In this document: one piece after another, positions 47,328 to 56,881 of the stretch
How positions within the stretch are numbered: position 1 is the stretch's first letter
Layout: each line of letters opens with the position of its first letter
Source: an uncultured Hyphomonas sp.
GTDB taxonomy: Bacteria; Pseudomonadota; Alphaproteobacteria; Caulobacterales; Hyphomonadaceae
DNA length: 64,000 nt
Direction: 5' to 3'
Assembly: GCF_963675305.1 (NCBI RefSeq)
Contig: NZ_OY776147.1
Span: 2,418,001 to 2,482,000, forward strand
Program-made: the position numbers and the translations under genes
The notes under the pieces: generated by a model
What the model saw: the letters and a program-made list of their open reading frames with translations, nothing else
Told to the model about the DNA's origin: nothing
Databases searched by the model: none

Positions 47328-48541
47328 GGCGCACAACGCTCATTGAGGATGGCGGCGGTGCGGGCGACCAGCGCGTCCGCCGCCGCCTCATCCATAGGGC
47401 CGTAAAGCGCGTGGCTTCCAAGCGAATGGCCAAGACTGGGCAAGATGTGGATTTCCACCTGCCCACCCAGCGCTGCTGCAGCAGCGGGCTGCTGGTATTC
47501 ATAGCGGACCTGGGAATCCTTAGTACCGTAATAAAGCAGGAACGGCACATCCCAGGCCGAGAGCTTTTCGGCCACCGGAGTATCGTCCGTATACCAGTTC
47601 TGCCACCAGCTATATTCGGCCATAGGTGTTTCGGTATTCGGGAAAGGCGCCTCCGGGTCTATCGCAAGTGCCTGTGTCTTACCGGCTTCGTAGAAGCCTG
47701 TCAGGTTCACGACGAGCTGATCCAGCGCTTCGGGCGTCCATTGGCCCTCTGGGTGGAGCAAGGGCCCCACTGTTCCGACCAAGGATGATGGCGTTTCCTG
47801 CCAGTTGGCGCGTATTTCTGCTTCGGTGACCGTCCCGTCGCCATCGGCATCCATCATCCTCAGGGAAAAGGCATCCCTCTCAGTGGACTGCCATCTGAAC
47901 ACGTCTGCCGGCGCCTGCAGTGGCCCGCCGATACCGACCACGAGATCGGGTGCGGCCGCATCCGCCGCAGCGAGACCGGCGATATGCAGGAGGCCCTCGG
48001 AATGGCCGAGCAGGGCGATACAGGCCGCCGGGCCGCCGAATTCCGCGCGCGCCAGATCATAGACTGCGCCAAGATCATCCCGCTGGCTCTCTACCGTGGA
48101 GTTTCCGGACACGGCCTTGTCCAGCGCCTCCCCGTCTGCAGGCTTGTAGCGCACGCCGCGCCGGTCATAGCGGACAACCGCGATCCCGGCTTGTGTGAAC
48201 CGGCGGGCCAGATCCGCGAACACAGCGTCGCGTTCCGTACCGGAATTGCCGAAATTGACGTCCCGATCAAAGAGACCCGTGCCCGCCGACAGGACGATCA
48301 CGGGCTCGCGCCCGTCCGCACTCATGGGCACATCCACCTGCCCGGTTATCTGCGTGCCGTCTGCCGAGGTCACCGAAAAGTCCCGGCCGCCTGCGCCCAC
48401 GTCTGACAGGGTGGCCGGGGTTTCCGGCGCCGGGCTGGCCGCTGGCGTCTCTGCCCCGCGCGAGCACCCCGCCGCAAACAGCAGAGCCATAGCAACGCCA
48501 GGCAAGCCGAACATCTTTATCCCGGTGACATCGAACGACAT
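47324..48541 (-). CDS. Alpha/beta-hydrolase lipoprotein with an EF-hand-like insert
   Basis: A 405-residue protein. The start at 48541 has GGAGGGG upstream, unlike the longer frame. It has a lipoprotein signal (LLFAAGC). The hydrolase core shows the nucleophile elbow GHSEG (about residue 180), a DRRG loop and a late LPSLGHSLG with the catalytic His. Between them, near residue 230, lies a classical EF-hand calcium loop, DADGDGTVTEAEI. The loop has all the acidic positions expected for calcium binding. Calcium control of a periplasmic esterase or peptidase is inferred. Confidence 0.8.
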   Translation of the reverse strand: MSFDVTGIKMFGLPGVAMALLFAAGCSRGAETPAASPAPETPATLSDVGAGGRDFSVTSADGTQITGQVDVPMSADGREPVIVLSAGTGLFDRDVNFGNSGTERDAVFADLARRFTQAGIAVVRYDRRGVRYKPADGEALDKAVSGNSTVESQRDDLGAVYDLARAEFGGPAACIALLGHSEGLLHIAGLAAADAAAPDLVVGIGGPLQAPADVFRWQSTERDAFSLRMMDADGDGTVTEAEIRANWQETPSSLVGTVGPLLHPEGQWTPEALDQLVVNLTGFYEAGKTQALAIDPEAPFPNTETPMAEYSWWQNWYTDDTPVAEKLSAWDVPFLLYYGTKDSQVRYEYQQPAAAAALGGQVEIHILPSLGHSLGSHALYGPMDEAAADALVARTAAILNERCAP

Positions 48542-48678
48542 TCCCGCCCCTCCACTTTCCGGGGCAATCTTATTCCCCCAAAGCGAGCTTGTCGAAAGAT
48601 AATTGAGCCAGCTGGTGGCGTTGCCGTCTGGCAAACATATCGGGTTCCGTCAAAGACGTGCCGCGTCTCGCCGCCGCT

Positions 48679-51351
48679 TCAGGGCATGGCAGAAAAGGCA
48701 GCTTCGAGATCTGATTCTGTCTCGGCCTTCTGAGCGATGCAGAGATTGATCTGCTCTCGTGCCTGCGACAGGGCGCGTTCATGGCCTTCGGCAAGGTCGC
48801 CATATTCCTCGAAGAGCGAGTTCAGCGACTCCAGCCCGTCCGTGTCGCAGAAATAGGCGGCGAGACCCGGCGTGCGGCGTTTCCACTGGGCCGGAATGGC
48901 TTTCAGGAAGGCCGGGAAATTGTCTTCCAGGAAGGCCCACATCTCCGCGCGCGTTTCCGGCGCCTGCATCTGCAACAGGGCCATGGTGTAGGTTTCGCGC
49001 GGCCCCAGTTCCGCCGACGCGATCAGCTCCCGCGTGCGGGCGGCCTGCGCGGGGTCTGTCACACCGCCGAGTGCCAGGGCAACCGACTGGCCGAAGGCCG
49101 GGTCGTCAATCGTATCATAAGCCGTCAGCACACGGTCATAGGCCTCCTCGCCGCCCTCATCCAGCAGGACGCTGAGGCCGGCGGCATAAAGGTCGCTGGA
49201 GAGGTTCGCGTCGGAGTCCGGATCGTCCAGCCATTTGTCCATCTCCGTGCCGAGGCGCGCGCGGGCTGCATCGCGCTTCAGGATCACGGCTTCGAATTTG
49301 GTCAGGCTGGCTTCAAGTTCCTTGTCGCCGTCCTGCTCCATGATGCCCCACAGACGATCGGTGGCGGCCGCGGCATCGGCCTGCAGGCCCGGCACATCCG
49401 CGCCGTCCAGCCGGTCCATCAGGTCGGAATAGAGGTTCAGCACCGCCGAGGCGACGGCGGAGTCCTCATGGGCTGCAGCGGTGGCCAGAAGGCGCCGCAG
49501 CGTGGCGGCGTCCATCTTGCCGGCGGCGAAGTCTGCCTGGGCGCTGTCGATCGCCGTCAGGGCTTCCGTTGCGGGCAGGTCCGGCAGGGTGCCGATCAGC
49601 CGGTCCCAGCCATCGCCCGCCAGGTTGAAGCGGTAATAGCCGGTGCCGTTCGCATTCGGATGATACATGTCCGGACAGCTCGCGCCCTCCAGCGGCATGA
49701 CCTGGCGGCGGGCCTGCATCAGCGTACACGACCGGCCTGACTTGCCGTCCTCGCGCCAGGACACGCAGACCGGGATGATCCAGTGACGCGCCGGATCCGC
49801 ATCGGAACCGAGCGGCCGATAGCGGCTTTGCTCCAAGGTCACTTTCGCGCCGATACTGGTGCACTGCAGCTCCGTCTCCAGCAGCGGCACACCATTCTGT
49901 GTGACGAAGGATTTCAGCGAACGGCCGATATCCCTGTTGCCGGTCGACTTGCCAATAGCCTGGAAGAACTCCGCACTGTCGGCGGCGCCATCGGCATATT
50001 CGGCGATATAGCGGCCAAGCGCCTGACGGAAAGCCTCCGGCCCGAACCAGGCATCCACCATGCCCAGCACGGCCTGACCCTTGTTGTAGGTAATCGCATC
50101 ATAGGCGTTGCGGATGTCGGCATTCTCGGTGATCGGCTGGGCCACCGCACGGGCGCTGGCCAGGCTGTCGAGTTCCATCGCGGACACAGCTTCGGCGACG
50201 GCCTGGATGTCATGGCCGCCATCCGGTTCGAGGAAGCCGAGCACGGCGGGCTCGGCCCAGCTGGCGATGCCTTCCTTCAGCCAGAGATCATCCCACCAGG
50301 GCGGGGTGACGAGATCGCCAAACCACATGTGCGACAGCTCATGCGCGTGCACGCCCTTCATGGAGCGCAGGAACAGGGCGCCGGACTTCTCGTTCGCCAG
50401 GATCCGGCTTTCCCGGTACGTGATCGCGGCGGCAAGTTCGGTGGCGCCGGACGGCCATTGCGGCGCGGCGATGATGTCCAGCTTCTCATAAGGATAGGGC
50501 TGTTGCAGCGCGTCCTCGAAGAACTCCACCATGGCTGGCGTGATGGAGAGGATCGCCTCCAGCTCCTCGCCTTTGCCTGCGCGGGCGTAACCGGTCAGCG
50601 GCACGGGCCAGTCGCGCAAGGCATTCACCGGGATCGTCCCGGCGGAGACCTTTTCGAAATTGCCGACCGCGACCGAGAGCAGATAGGTCGACAGCGGGCG
50701 GGTGCGCAGGAAGGTCACGCGGTCATAGCCCGGCTGGTCCGGCACGCGTGAGGCAATCGGTGTGTTTCCGATTGCCAGCATGTCGTCCGGCACGATCAGC
50801 GTGATGTCGAACGGCGCCTTGAAGCCCGGCTCGTCAAAGCTCGGCAGGAAGCGGCGCGCCTGGATGCTCTCGGATTTGGCGAGTGCATAGGCTTCGCCCT
50901 TTTCCTCCACGCGAAACAGGCCGGCGAGATTCGCATCGAAGGCGGCGGTATAGTCGATGTCGAGCATGATATCGCCAGCATGAACACGGTTCGGAAAACC
51001 TACCCAGACCACGCCGGTCGGGTCGACCTCGGTCCAGGTGGCGGGCCGGGTTTCCCCGCCTGCCGTGACTTTGACGGAAGCGACATCAAGGCCTGCCCCA
51101 TGCATCCAGATGCCGGGTGAGGAGGTCTCGAGATTCACATCGATCAGGACCCGGCCGGAGAAATGCGTCTCTCGCGGGTCGACCTTCATCTCCACCCGGT
51201 AGGCCGCAGGCTGGGCGACGCCGGACAACCGCCCCCGCGGTGCCGCATCACGCAGCGCATCCATGGGCACGGCCCGCACCTGAGGACCAAATGCCGATGG
51301 CTGCACACAGCCCGCCAGCAGGAGGAGAACGGACACCGCCAGATACCGCAT
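48679..51351 (-). CDS. M1-family aminopeptidase lipoprotein
   Basis: An 890-residue gluzincin aminopeptidase. The start at 51351 (MRYLAVSVLLLLAGC) gives a lipoprotein signal. The zinc site HELSHMWFGD is near residue 337, with the third ligand Glu in LKEGIASW. The usual GAMEN exopeptidase motif is replaced by SGATELAA, so N-terminal recognition may differ. The C-terminal half is a helical ERAP-like domain. Divergent from an LLM oxidoreductase gene with only 52 bases between. Confidence 0.92.
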   Translation of the reverse strand: MRYLAVSVLLLLAGCVQPSAFGPQVRAVPMDALRDAAPRGRLSGVAQPAAYRVEMKVDPRETHFSGRVLIDVNLETSSPGIWMHGAGLDVASVKVTAGGETRPATWTEVDPTGVVWVGFPNRVHAGDIMLDIDYTAAFDANLAGLFRVEEKGEAYALAKSESIQARRFLPSFDEPGFKAPFDITLIVPDDMLAIGNTPIASRVPDQPGYDRVTFLRTRPLSTYLLSVAVGNFEKVSAGTIPVNALRDWPVPLTGYARAGKGEELEAILSITPAMVEFFEDALQQPYPYEKLDIIAAPQWPSGATELAAAITYRESRILANEKSGALFLRSMKGVHAHELSHMWFGDLVTPPWWDDLWLKEGIASWAEPAVLGFLEPDGGHDIQAVAEAVSAMELDSLASARAVAQPITENADIRNAYDAITYNKGQAVLGMVDAWFGPEAFRQALGRYIAEYADGAADSAEFFQAIGKSTGNRDIGRSLKSFVTQNGVPLLETELQCTSIGAKVTLEQSRYRPLGSDADPARHWIIPVCVSWREDGKSGRSCTLMQARRQVMPLEGASCPDMYHPNANGTGYYRFNLAGDGWDRLIGTLPDLPATEALTAIDSAQADFAAGKMDAATLRRLLATAAAHEDSAVASAVLNLYSDLMDRLDGADVPGLQADAAAATDRLWGIMEQDGDKELEASLTKFEAVILKRDAARARLGTEMDKWLDDPDSDANLSSDLYAAGLSVLLDEGGEEAYDRVLTAYDTIDDPAFGQSVALALGGVTDPAQAARTRELIASAELGPRETYTMALLQMQAPETRAEMWAFLEDNFPAFLKAIPAQWKRRTPGLAAYFCDTDGLESLNSLFEEYGDLAEGHERALSQAREQINLCIAQKAETESDLEAAFSAMP

Positions 51352-51403
51352 GAATCGCTTCCTTGTCTTGTATGGTCCCCCTGCATAGCGCATCACGGGG
51401 GCC

Positions 51404-52402
51404 ATGAAACCTGCCCTGTCGATACTCGATCCGTCGCCCTTGTTCGAGGGCCAGACCGCCGCAGATGCCTTTGCCAACACGCTCGCCCTGGCAGAAGCGC
51501 TGGACGGGCGGGGCTGGCGGTCGCTCTGGGTGCAGGAACACCACAATGCGCGCAGCTTCGCGGGCGCTGCGCCGGAAGTGCTGATCGCCGCGCTCAGCCA
51601 GCGGACGCAGCACCTGAAGCTCGGCTCGGGCGGGGTGATGCTGCCGAACTATTCGCCGCTGAAAGTGGCCGAACAGTTCTGCGCGCTGGAAGCGCTGGCG
51701 CCGGGCCGGATCGAGCTGGGCGTCGGCCGGGCAACCGGGGCGGACCCGCGGACGTCGGCGGCCCTGCTCGGCCCCGGCGCGCAGGCCTTCCCGACCATGC
51801 TGCGCATGCTGATGGACTGGATGCTGGATGCAAGCGGCGAGGCGCCCCTGCCGGACGGCCACCGTGCGACGGGCATCCATGTCGGCCCACGCGGCGCGCG
51901 GCCGGATCTGTGGATGCTGTCTTCCTCGCCGGACTCGGCCGCCTTTGCCGGGGCGATGGGCCTGAAGCTCGCCTTTGCGGATTTCCTGGCGCCAGGCGGG
52001 GCGGGCGCTGCGATCGAGACCTACCGCAAAGCCTTCGAGCCTTCGCCTTTCGCGTCTGAACCTTACGCCGCCGTGGGCCTCGTTGCCCTCGCCGCAGAGA
52101 CCGAGGCGGAAGCCCGCCGCCTGTCGAAACCCGCCATCGCCTGGAACCTCGCCCGCAGCACGGGAGACTTTCGCGCCTTCGTTCCGTCCAAGGAGGCCGA
52201 TGCGGTGATCGCCGCCGCCTCACCCGAAGCGCTGGCGGCGGCGGAGGGACGCGGCGTGATCGGCGCGGCAGATGACGTCGCCGGGCGCCTCGCTGCCTTT
52301 GCGGGCGAGCATGGCGCCGACGAGCTGTTCATCCTGACTCTGGCCGAGCGGAACGAAGACCGTATCCGCTCCTACGAGCTCATCGCCGAGGCGATGGCCT
52401 AG
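51404..52402 (+). CDS. LLM-class flavin-dependent oxidoreductase
   Basis: A 332-residue luciferase-like TIM-barrel protein: SLWVQEHHNARSFAG, GGVMLPNYSPLKVAEQF, and PGRIELGVGRATG. It belongs to the MsnO8-like subgroup. It uses reduced FMN or F420 supplied by a partner; the substrate is unknown. Its stop overlaps the convergent GST gene by four bases. Confidence 0.9.
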   Translation: MKPALSILDPSPLFEGQTAADAFANTLALAEALDGRGWRSLWVQEHHNARSFAGAAPEVLIAALSQRTQHLKLGSGGVMLPNYSPLKVAEQFCALEALAPGRIELGVGRATGADPRTSAALLGPGAQAFPTMLRMLMDWMLDASGEAPLPDGHRATGIHVGPRGARPDLWMLSSSPDSAAFAGAMGLKLAFADFLAPGGAGAAIETYRKAFEPSPFASEPYAAVGLVALAAETEAEARRLSKPAIAWNLARSTGDFRAFVPSKEADAVIAAASPEALAAAEGRGVIGAADDVAGRLAAFAGEHGADELFILTLAERNEDRIRSYELIAEAMA

Positions 52403-53013
52403 CCTGCGAAGCCCCGCGCTTTCATGGCCTCATACCAGCGGCCGAGATTGGCGTGCTCCTTGTGCGGCTCATACTTCATCACGCGGCAGAAACCGCAGGC
52501 GATGAAGAGCGTAATGTCCGCGATGGAGAAGCGGCCGGCCGCGAGGAACTCGTTGTCGGCGAGGTGGGCGTCGAAGCGCTCGGCCATTTTCTTTGCCGCC
52601 TTTTCGCCCTTGGCTGCAGCCTCTGCGCTTTGCGGCACTTCCAGTGGCGCCATCATCGGATGCGCGTTGCGGAACCATGCGGCGAACTGGATGAAGAACA
52701 TCATCTCCACGCGCCGGTCCCACATCTCGATCAGGGCTTTCTCCTTCGGGTCGGCGCCCATCAGGTTCGGCTCCGGGAAGATGCCTTCGAAATAGGTGCA
52801 GATGGCGCGGCTCTCGGTGATCTTCGTTCCGTCGTCCAGCACCAGTGCAGGTACTTGCGAGAAGGGCGAGACTTCGCGGTATTCCGGCGTCTTGTGCTCC
52901 TGCTTCATGATCGAGACTTCTTCGAGGTCGACCGCATCAAGCTTGCCCTTGGCACGCAGGAAGTAGACGACACGATCCGGGTTCGGCGCCTGAGGGCTGT
53001 GATAGAGCTTCAT
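52399..53013 (-). CDS. Glutathione S-transferase
   Basis: A 204-residue GST with thioredoxin-like N-domain (MKLYHSPQAPNPDRV, QVPALVLDDGTKITESRAI) and an all-helical C-domain. The cis-Pro and glutathione-binding Glu-Ser are visible. It follows the TonB receptor gene and is likely the last gene of the NupC/TonB receptor run. Confidence 0.9.
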   Translation of the reverse strand: MKLYHSPQAPNPDRVVYFLRAKGKLDAVDLEEVSIMKQEHKTPEYREVSPFSQVPALVLDDGTKITESRAICTYFEGIFPEPNLMGADPKEKALIEMWDRRVEMMFFIQFAAWFRNAHPMMAPLEVPQSAEAAAKGEKAAKKMAERFDAHLADNEFLAAGRFSIADITLFIACGFCRVMKYEPHKEHANLGRWYEAMKARGFAG

Positions 53014-53033
53014 GGGGTTCCTCCAATTATGTT

Positions 53034-55220
53034 CTAGAATGTCCGGCTTATGCCGATAGTGGCATTGACCGGCTCGCCGGGGAAGTAGCGCGGCGTGCCG
53101 AACGAAACGTCCGCCCGGTCGGCATAGCGCTCATCCGTCAAATTGCGGATATTGATCCAGACCGTGTGCGTATCCGTCCAGGCCCAGGCCGCGCGGGCGC
53201 CGAGCACTGTGTGGCCCGGATAGGTGTTCTGGTTGCCGGGGTCTGTGAAGTATTCGCCGATATGCTCAACGTTCAGCGACAGGGCGAGGCGGTCGGTCGC
53301 CTGCCAGTTCAGCCGCCCATTGGCGAGCCATTCCGGAGCGGTGTCGATCTGGTTGCCATCCAGGATGGTGTTGGAAGCAGATGCCACGACCCGGTCAAAG
53401 GTGTAGGTCTGGTCCGACCACGACACATTACCGGACAGCGACAGCGTATCGGTGAGGTCATAGGCGGCGGAGACTTCGACACCCTTGTGCTCTGTTGAGC
53501 CGTCGGTGACGTTCAGGCCGTTGGAATCGCGGAAGAAGAAGTTTTCCTTGTCCATCCAGTAGGCGGCGACATCGAAGACGAGGCGTCCGCCCATGGCCGC
53601 GCCGCGCGCGCCGAGCTCGACACTGTCCAGCGTTTCGGTATCGACCTGCCCCACGACCTGCAGGCTCTGCAGTCGGTAGAGGTCCGACACCTGCGGGGCG
53701 CGGGCGCCGCGGGCATAGTTGGCATAGAGATCGACCGTGTCGGAGACAGACCAGACAGCGCCAAGCTTCGGCGTCACGAACTCGTAGGAATCTGACCGGT
53801 CTGCTGGCACGTTGAAGCGGCCATTGATGCCGGGGGGTGCCTTGGTCGTGTAGTCATAATCATGGCTCTCGCCGCGCAGGCCTGCGAGGATGCGGACATC
53901 TTCCGACAGCGCCCATTCGAGTTCCGTCCAGAGCGCCGCGACGGTGGTGTCGACGTCATAGTCATAGTGGACACCCTGCGGGAAACGGGAGTCGCCGGGG
54001 AAGAAGCCGAACGGGTCCGGCTGGATTTCGCGGAGATAGCCGGTCGCTGCGTCGAGGTCTGTGCCGATGCGCCAGGTGAGCTGTTCGAAGACGGGTTGCT
54101 CATAGCGCACCATGACGCCGCCGCCGGTGTGGCCATTCTTTTCCACGCCGCCATTCGGAAGGAAGTGCTGGGAGAAGATCATCGCCTGCGAGTGGGCATA
54201 GGGCAGCAGAACGAGCGTGCCATCGAACAGGGGCCGCTCAAGGCGCGCACCGAGGCGGGCGGACCAGGCATTGCGGTAGGCATCCGGATCCGGGTTCGTC
54301 TTCGCAATATCCTCATCCTTGTAGGCATCTGCGCCGGTGATATAGCCGCCGGATTCCTGTTCGAGGTTCTGGCCGGACAGCCAGACGGTCGCGTCCCAGA
54401 GGCCGGGGTTGAACTTGCCGACGATGGAGAGTTTCTGCTGGCTGACATCGGTATTGTCGCGCCAGCCGGTGTCTTTCATCAGCGAAAGATTGAACAGCCA
54501 GTGCTGGCCCTCGTCCAGCTTCATGTCGGTGCGCCAGCGGCCGAGCGTGCCATAGGAGGCGCGCACTTCGCCGCCCTCACCCGGTTCCGGCAGGATGACG
54601 TTTATTAGTCCGTGCACGGCGTTCGAGCCATATTTCGCACTGCCCGGCCCGCGTACGACTTCGATGGCATCGGCGATCTCATGGTGCGGCTCGATCAGGG
54701 AATTGACGTTGCCGAAGGCAGGGGAGCGGGTGGGGACACCATTCTCAAGGATGAGGAAGCTTCCCTGCCCGGCCCCGCCCGTCAGCACCGGCGAACGGAT
54801 GGCGATCAGATGCTCCTGCCCGGAATTCATCTGCACGTTCACGCCGGGCAGCTGGTTCAGGATTTCGGCGGGATGATCGGCGGCGGTGGCGTCGATTTCG
54901 GCTGCATCGAGCGCGGAATAGCTTCCCGGATCGTCTTGCTTCCGGTCGCCCCAAACCAAGACCGGATCAGCACGCAGCAGATAGATGCCGACGCGGTCAA
55001 TAACGTCTCCATTCTCCAACCTGCACAACCCGGTGTCCGGTGCCAACTTCTTGCATGTCGGAAGTGCTGCAATTTGCTCGTCGGTGAGTTCGGAGGCCCC
55101 TTTCGGCTGCGCGACAGCAACTCCTGCAGATATGGCCATACCGGCCACAGCGAAGAGAGCTGAATTCCGGAACGAACGCTTCGCGCTCCCGTGGCGGATA
55201 CGGCCTTTTTGACTCTGCAT
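53034..55220 (-). CDS. TonB-dependent outer membrane receptor
   Basis: A 728-residue outer-membrane receptor. The start at 55220 is preceded by GGGAGGAAG. A signal peptide is followed by a short Cys-containing segment (TCKKLAPDTGLC), the plug (HPAEILNQLPGVNVQ, VVRGPGSAKYGSNAVHG), and the 22-strand barrel ending in Phe. It is 100 bases downstream of a NupC nucleoside transporter and upstream of a GST, so nucleoside or related uptake is a reasonable guess. No Fur box was noticed. Confidence 0.92.
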   Translation of the reverse strand: MQSQKGRIRHGSAKRSFRNSALFAVAGMAISAGVAVAQPKGASELTDEQIAALPTCKKLAPDTGLCRLENGDVIDRVGIYLLRADPVLVWGDRKQDDPGSYSALDAAEIDATAADHPAEILNQLPGVNVQMNSGQEHLIAIRSPVLTGGAGQGSFLILENGVPTRSPAFGNVNSLIEPHHEIADAIEVVRGPGSAKYGSNAVHGLINVILPEPGEGGEVRASYGTLGRWRTDMKLDEGQHWLFNLSLMKDTGWRDNTDVSQQKLSIVGKFNPGLWDATVWLSGQNLEQESGGYITGADAYKDEDIAKTNPDPDAYRNAWSARLGARLERPLFDGTLVLLPYAHSQAMIFSQHFLPNGGVEKNGHTGGGVMVRYEQPVFEQLTWRIGTDLDAATGYLREIQPDPFGFFPGDSRFPQGVHYDYDVDTTVAALWTELEWALSEDVRILAGLRGESHDYDYTTKAPPGINGRFNVPADRSDSYEFVTPKLGAVWSVSDTVDLYANYARGARAPQVSDLYRLQSLQVVGQVDTETLDSVELGARGAAMGGRLVFDVAAYWMDKENFFFRDSNGLNVTDGSTEHKGVEVSAAYDLTDTLSLSGNVSWSDQTYTFDRVVASASNTILDGNQIDTAPEWLANGRLNWQATDRLALSLNVEHIGEYFTDPGNQNTYPGHTVLGARAAWAWTDTHTVWINIRNLTDERYADRADVSFGTPRYFPGEPVNATIGISRTF

Positions 55221-55320
55221 GAACGCTTCCTCCCAAGCGGAAGCCTTGTGTGTCGTACGTACCGCAGCGGCACGCAAGGGGCAGCCGGTCACGCCTGCGT
55301 GTCAGGCTTTTGTCAGCGGG

Positions 55321-56619
55321 TCAGCCGTTCGCGCCTGCAAACAGCTGGTAAGGCAGCGCGCCGACGACCGCTGCCGAGAGACAGGTCGCGAAGGTGCCGG
55401 CCACCAGCGTGCGCCAGGAAAGCGACAGGAAGTCATCGCGGCGGCTCGGCTCGATGATCGACAGGCCGCCAATCAGGATGCCCATGGAGCCGAAATTGGC
55501 AAAGCCGCAGACCGCGTGTGCGGTGATCATGCGCGTGCGCGGGTCCATCGCATCCGGCGGCACTTCGGCGAGCTGCAGGAAGGCGACGAATTCGGTCAGC
55601 ACCGTCTTCACGCCCATCAGCGAGCCGGATTTCGCGGCCTCGTCCAGCGGGACACCGACCATGTACATCAGCGGGGCGAAGATCCAGCCGAGGATCCGCT
55701 CGATGGAGAGCGGCGCGCCGCCGACTTCCGGAAAGGCGCCGAGCCCGGCATTGACGAGCCACAGCAGCGCCAGCGCCGCAATCAGCATGGTCGCGATGTT
55801 GAACACGATCTGCAGGCCGTCGGTCGCGCCGCGCGAGAAGGCATCCATGGTGGAGGCGTAGTTGAAGTCCGGCTCTTTCATCCGCTCGGTGGCGGGGGTC
55901 GTTTCCGGGATCATGGTGAGCGCGACGGCAACGGCGGCGGGCGCGGCCATGATGGAGGCCGTGAGCAGCTGGGCCAGCGGGTTCGCCATCTTGCCCTCAA
56001 GGAATGAGCCATAGACGACGAGGACCGAGCCCGCGATGGTGGCGAAACCGGCGGTCATCATGATCAGCAGTTCCGACCGCGTCATGCCCTTGATGTAAGG
56101 CCGGATCAGCACCGGCGCCTCAGTCATGCCCATGAAGACGTTGGCGGAGACGGCGAGCGACGTCGCCCCGCCAAGGCCCATGCCCCGCCGGAAGATGAAG
56201 GCGAAGCCATTGGTTACCCATTTCAGGATGCCCCAGTGCCAGAGCATGGCCGACAGGGCGGCCACGACGATGACGATGGGCAGGATCTGGAAGAAGAAGA
56301 GCGGCGGCGGCGTACCGTCCATCAGCTCGGCCCCGGCGATATTGTCCCCCACATAGCCGAAGACGAAGCCGGTGCCGGCGCGCGTCGCGGCCTGAAGGCC
56401 GTCGACCACGTCATTGGCGCGGAACAGGATCGAGCGGATAAACGGAATGCCGAACAGGATGAGCGCGAAGACGAACTGCATGACCGTGGCGCCAATGACG
56501 ACCTTCCACGGGAACAGTTTGCGCTTTTCAGACCAGGCCCAGCAGAGGCCATAGATCATGGCAATGCCGAGCAATGCGCGGGCATTGTCCCAGCCCCATT
56601 CGAAACCCATGATGTTCAT
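55321..56619 (-). CDS. Concentrative nucleoside transporter (NupC/CNT)
   Basis: A 432-residue inner-membrane transporter of the CNT family, with GMTEAPVLIRPY and MMTAGFATIAGSVLVVYG, the conserved substrate and ion-binding repeats, and CGFANFGSMGI near the C-terminus. It imports nucleosides with protons or sodium. The downstream TonB receptor suggests a shared role in nucleoside scavenging. Confidence 0.95.
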   Translation of the reverse strand: MNIMGFEWGWDNARALLGIAMIYGLCWAWSEKRKLFPWKVVIGATVMQFVFALILFGIPFIRSILFRANDVVDGLQAATRAGTGFVFGYVGDNIAGAELMDGTPPPLFFFQILPIVIVVAALSAMLWHWGILKWVTNGFAFIFRRGMGLGGATSLAVSANVFMGMTEAPVLIRPYIKGMTRSELLIMMTAGFATIAGSVLVVYGSFLEGKMANPLAQLLTASIMAAPAAVAVALTMIPETTPATERMKEPDFNYASTMDAFSRGATDGLQIVFNIATMLIAALALLWLVNAGLGAFPEVGGAPLSIERILGWIFAPLMYMVGVPLDEAAKSGSLMGVKTVLTEFVAFLQLAEVPPDAMDPRTRMITAHAVCGFANFGSMGILIGGLSIIEPSRRDDFLSLSWRTLVAGTFATCLSAAVVGALPYQLFAGANG

Positions 56620-56881
56620 GCCGGCCCAGTCTCCCTTCCCCGAAGATATGAGCCTTATGGATTAAACATGACAACGCCGCAGGGGAAGCTTTCATGTGCG
56701 CGGCGGGTGCAATGCGCGGCAGCGGGTAGCCTCTCAGGTGCCCGGCCCGGCAACCGCACATGCGGCTCAACCTTCATTTGACGCAGACATCTGCGGTGGA
56801 TAGGTTTTCGCCTTAATATTCAGGCCTCTGGCGCCGTCTCCTGAGAGACGGCCCGCCCGTCGCCCAGGAGAAAAGACCCGA

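Noticed and set aside
56620..56881. Possible gene or regulatory RNA in the 262-base gap before the S10 peptidase gene
   Set aside because: No supported frame, hairpin with U-run or known motif was found.
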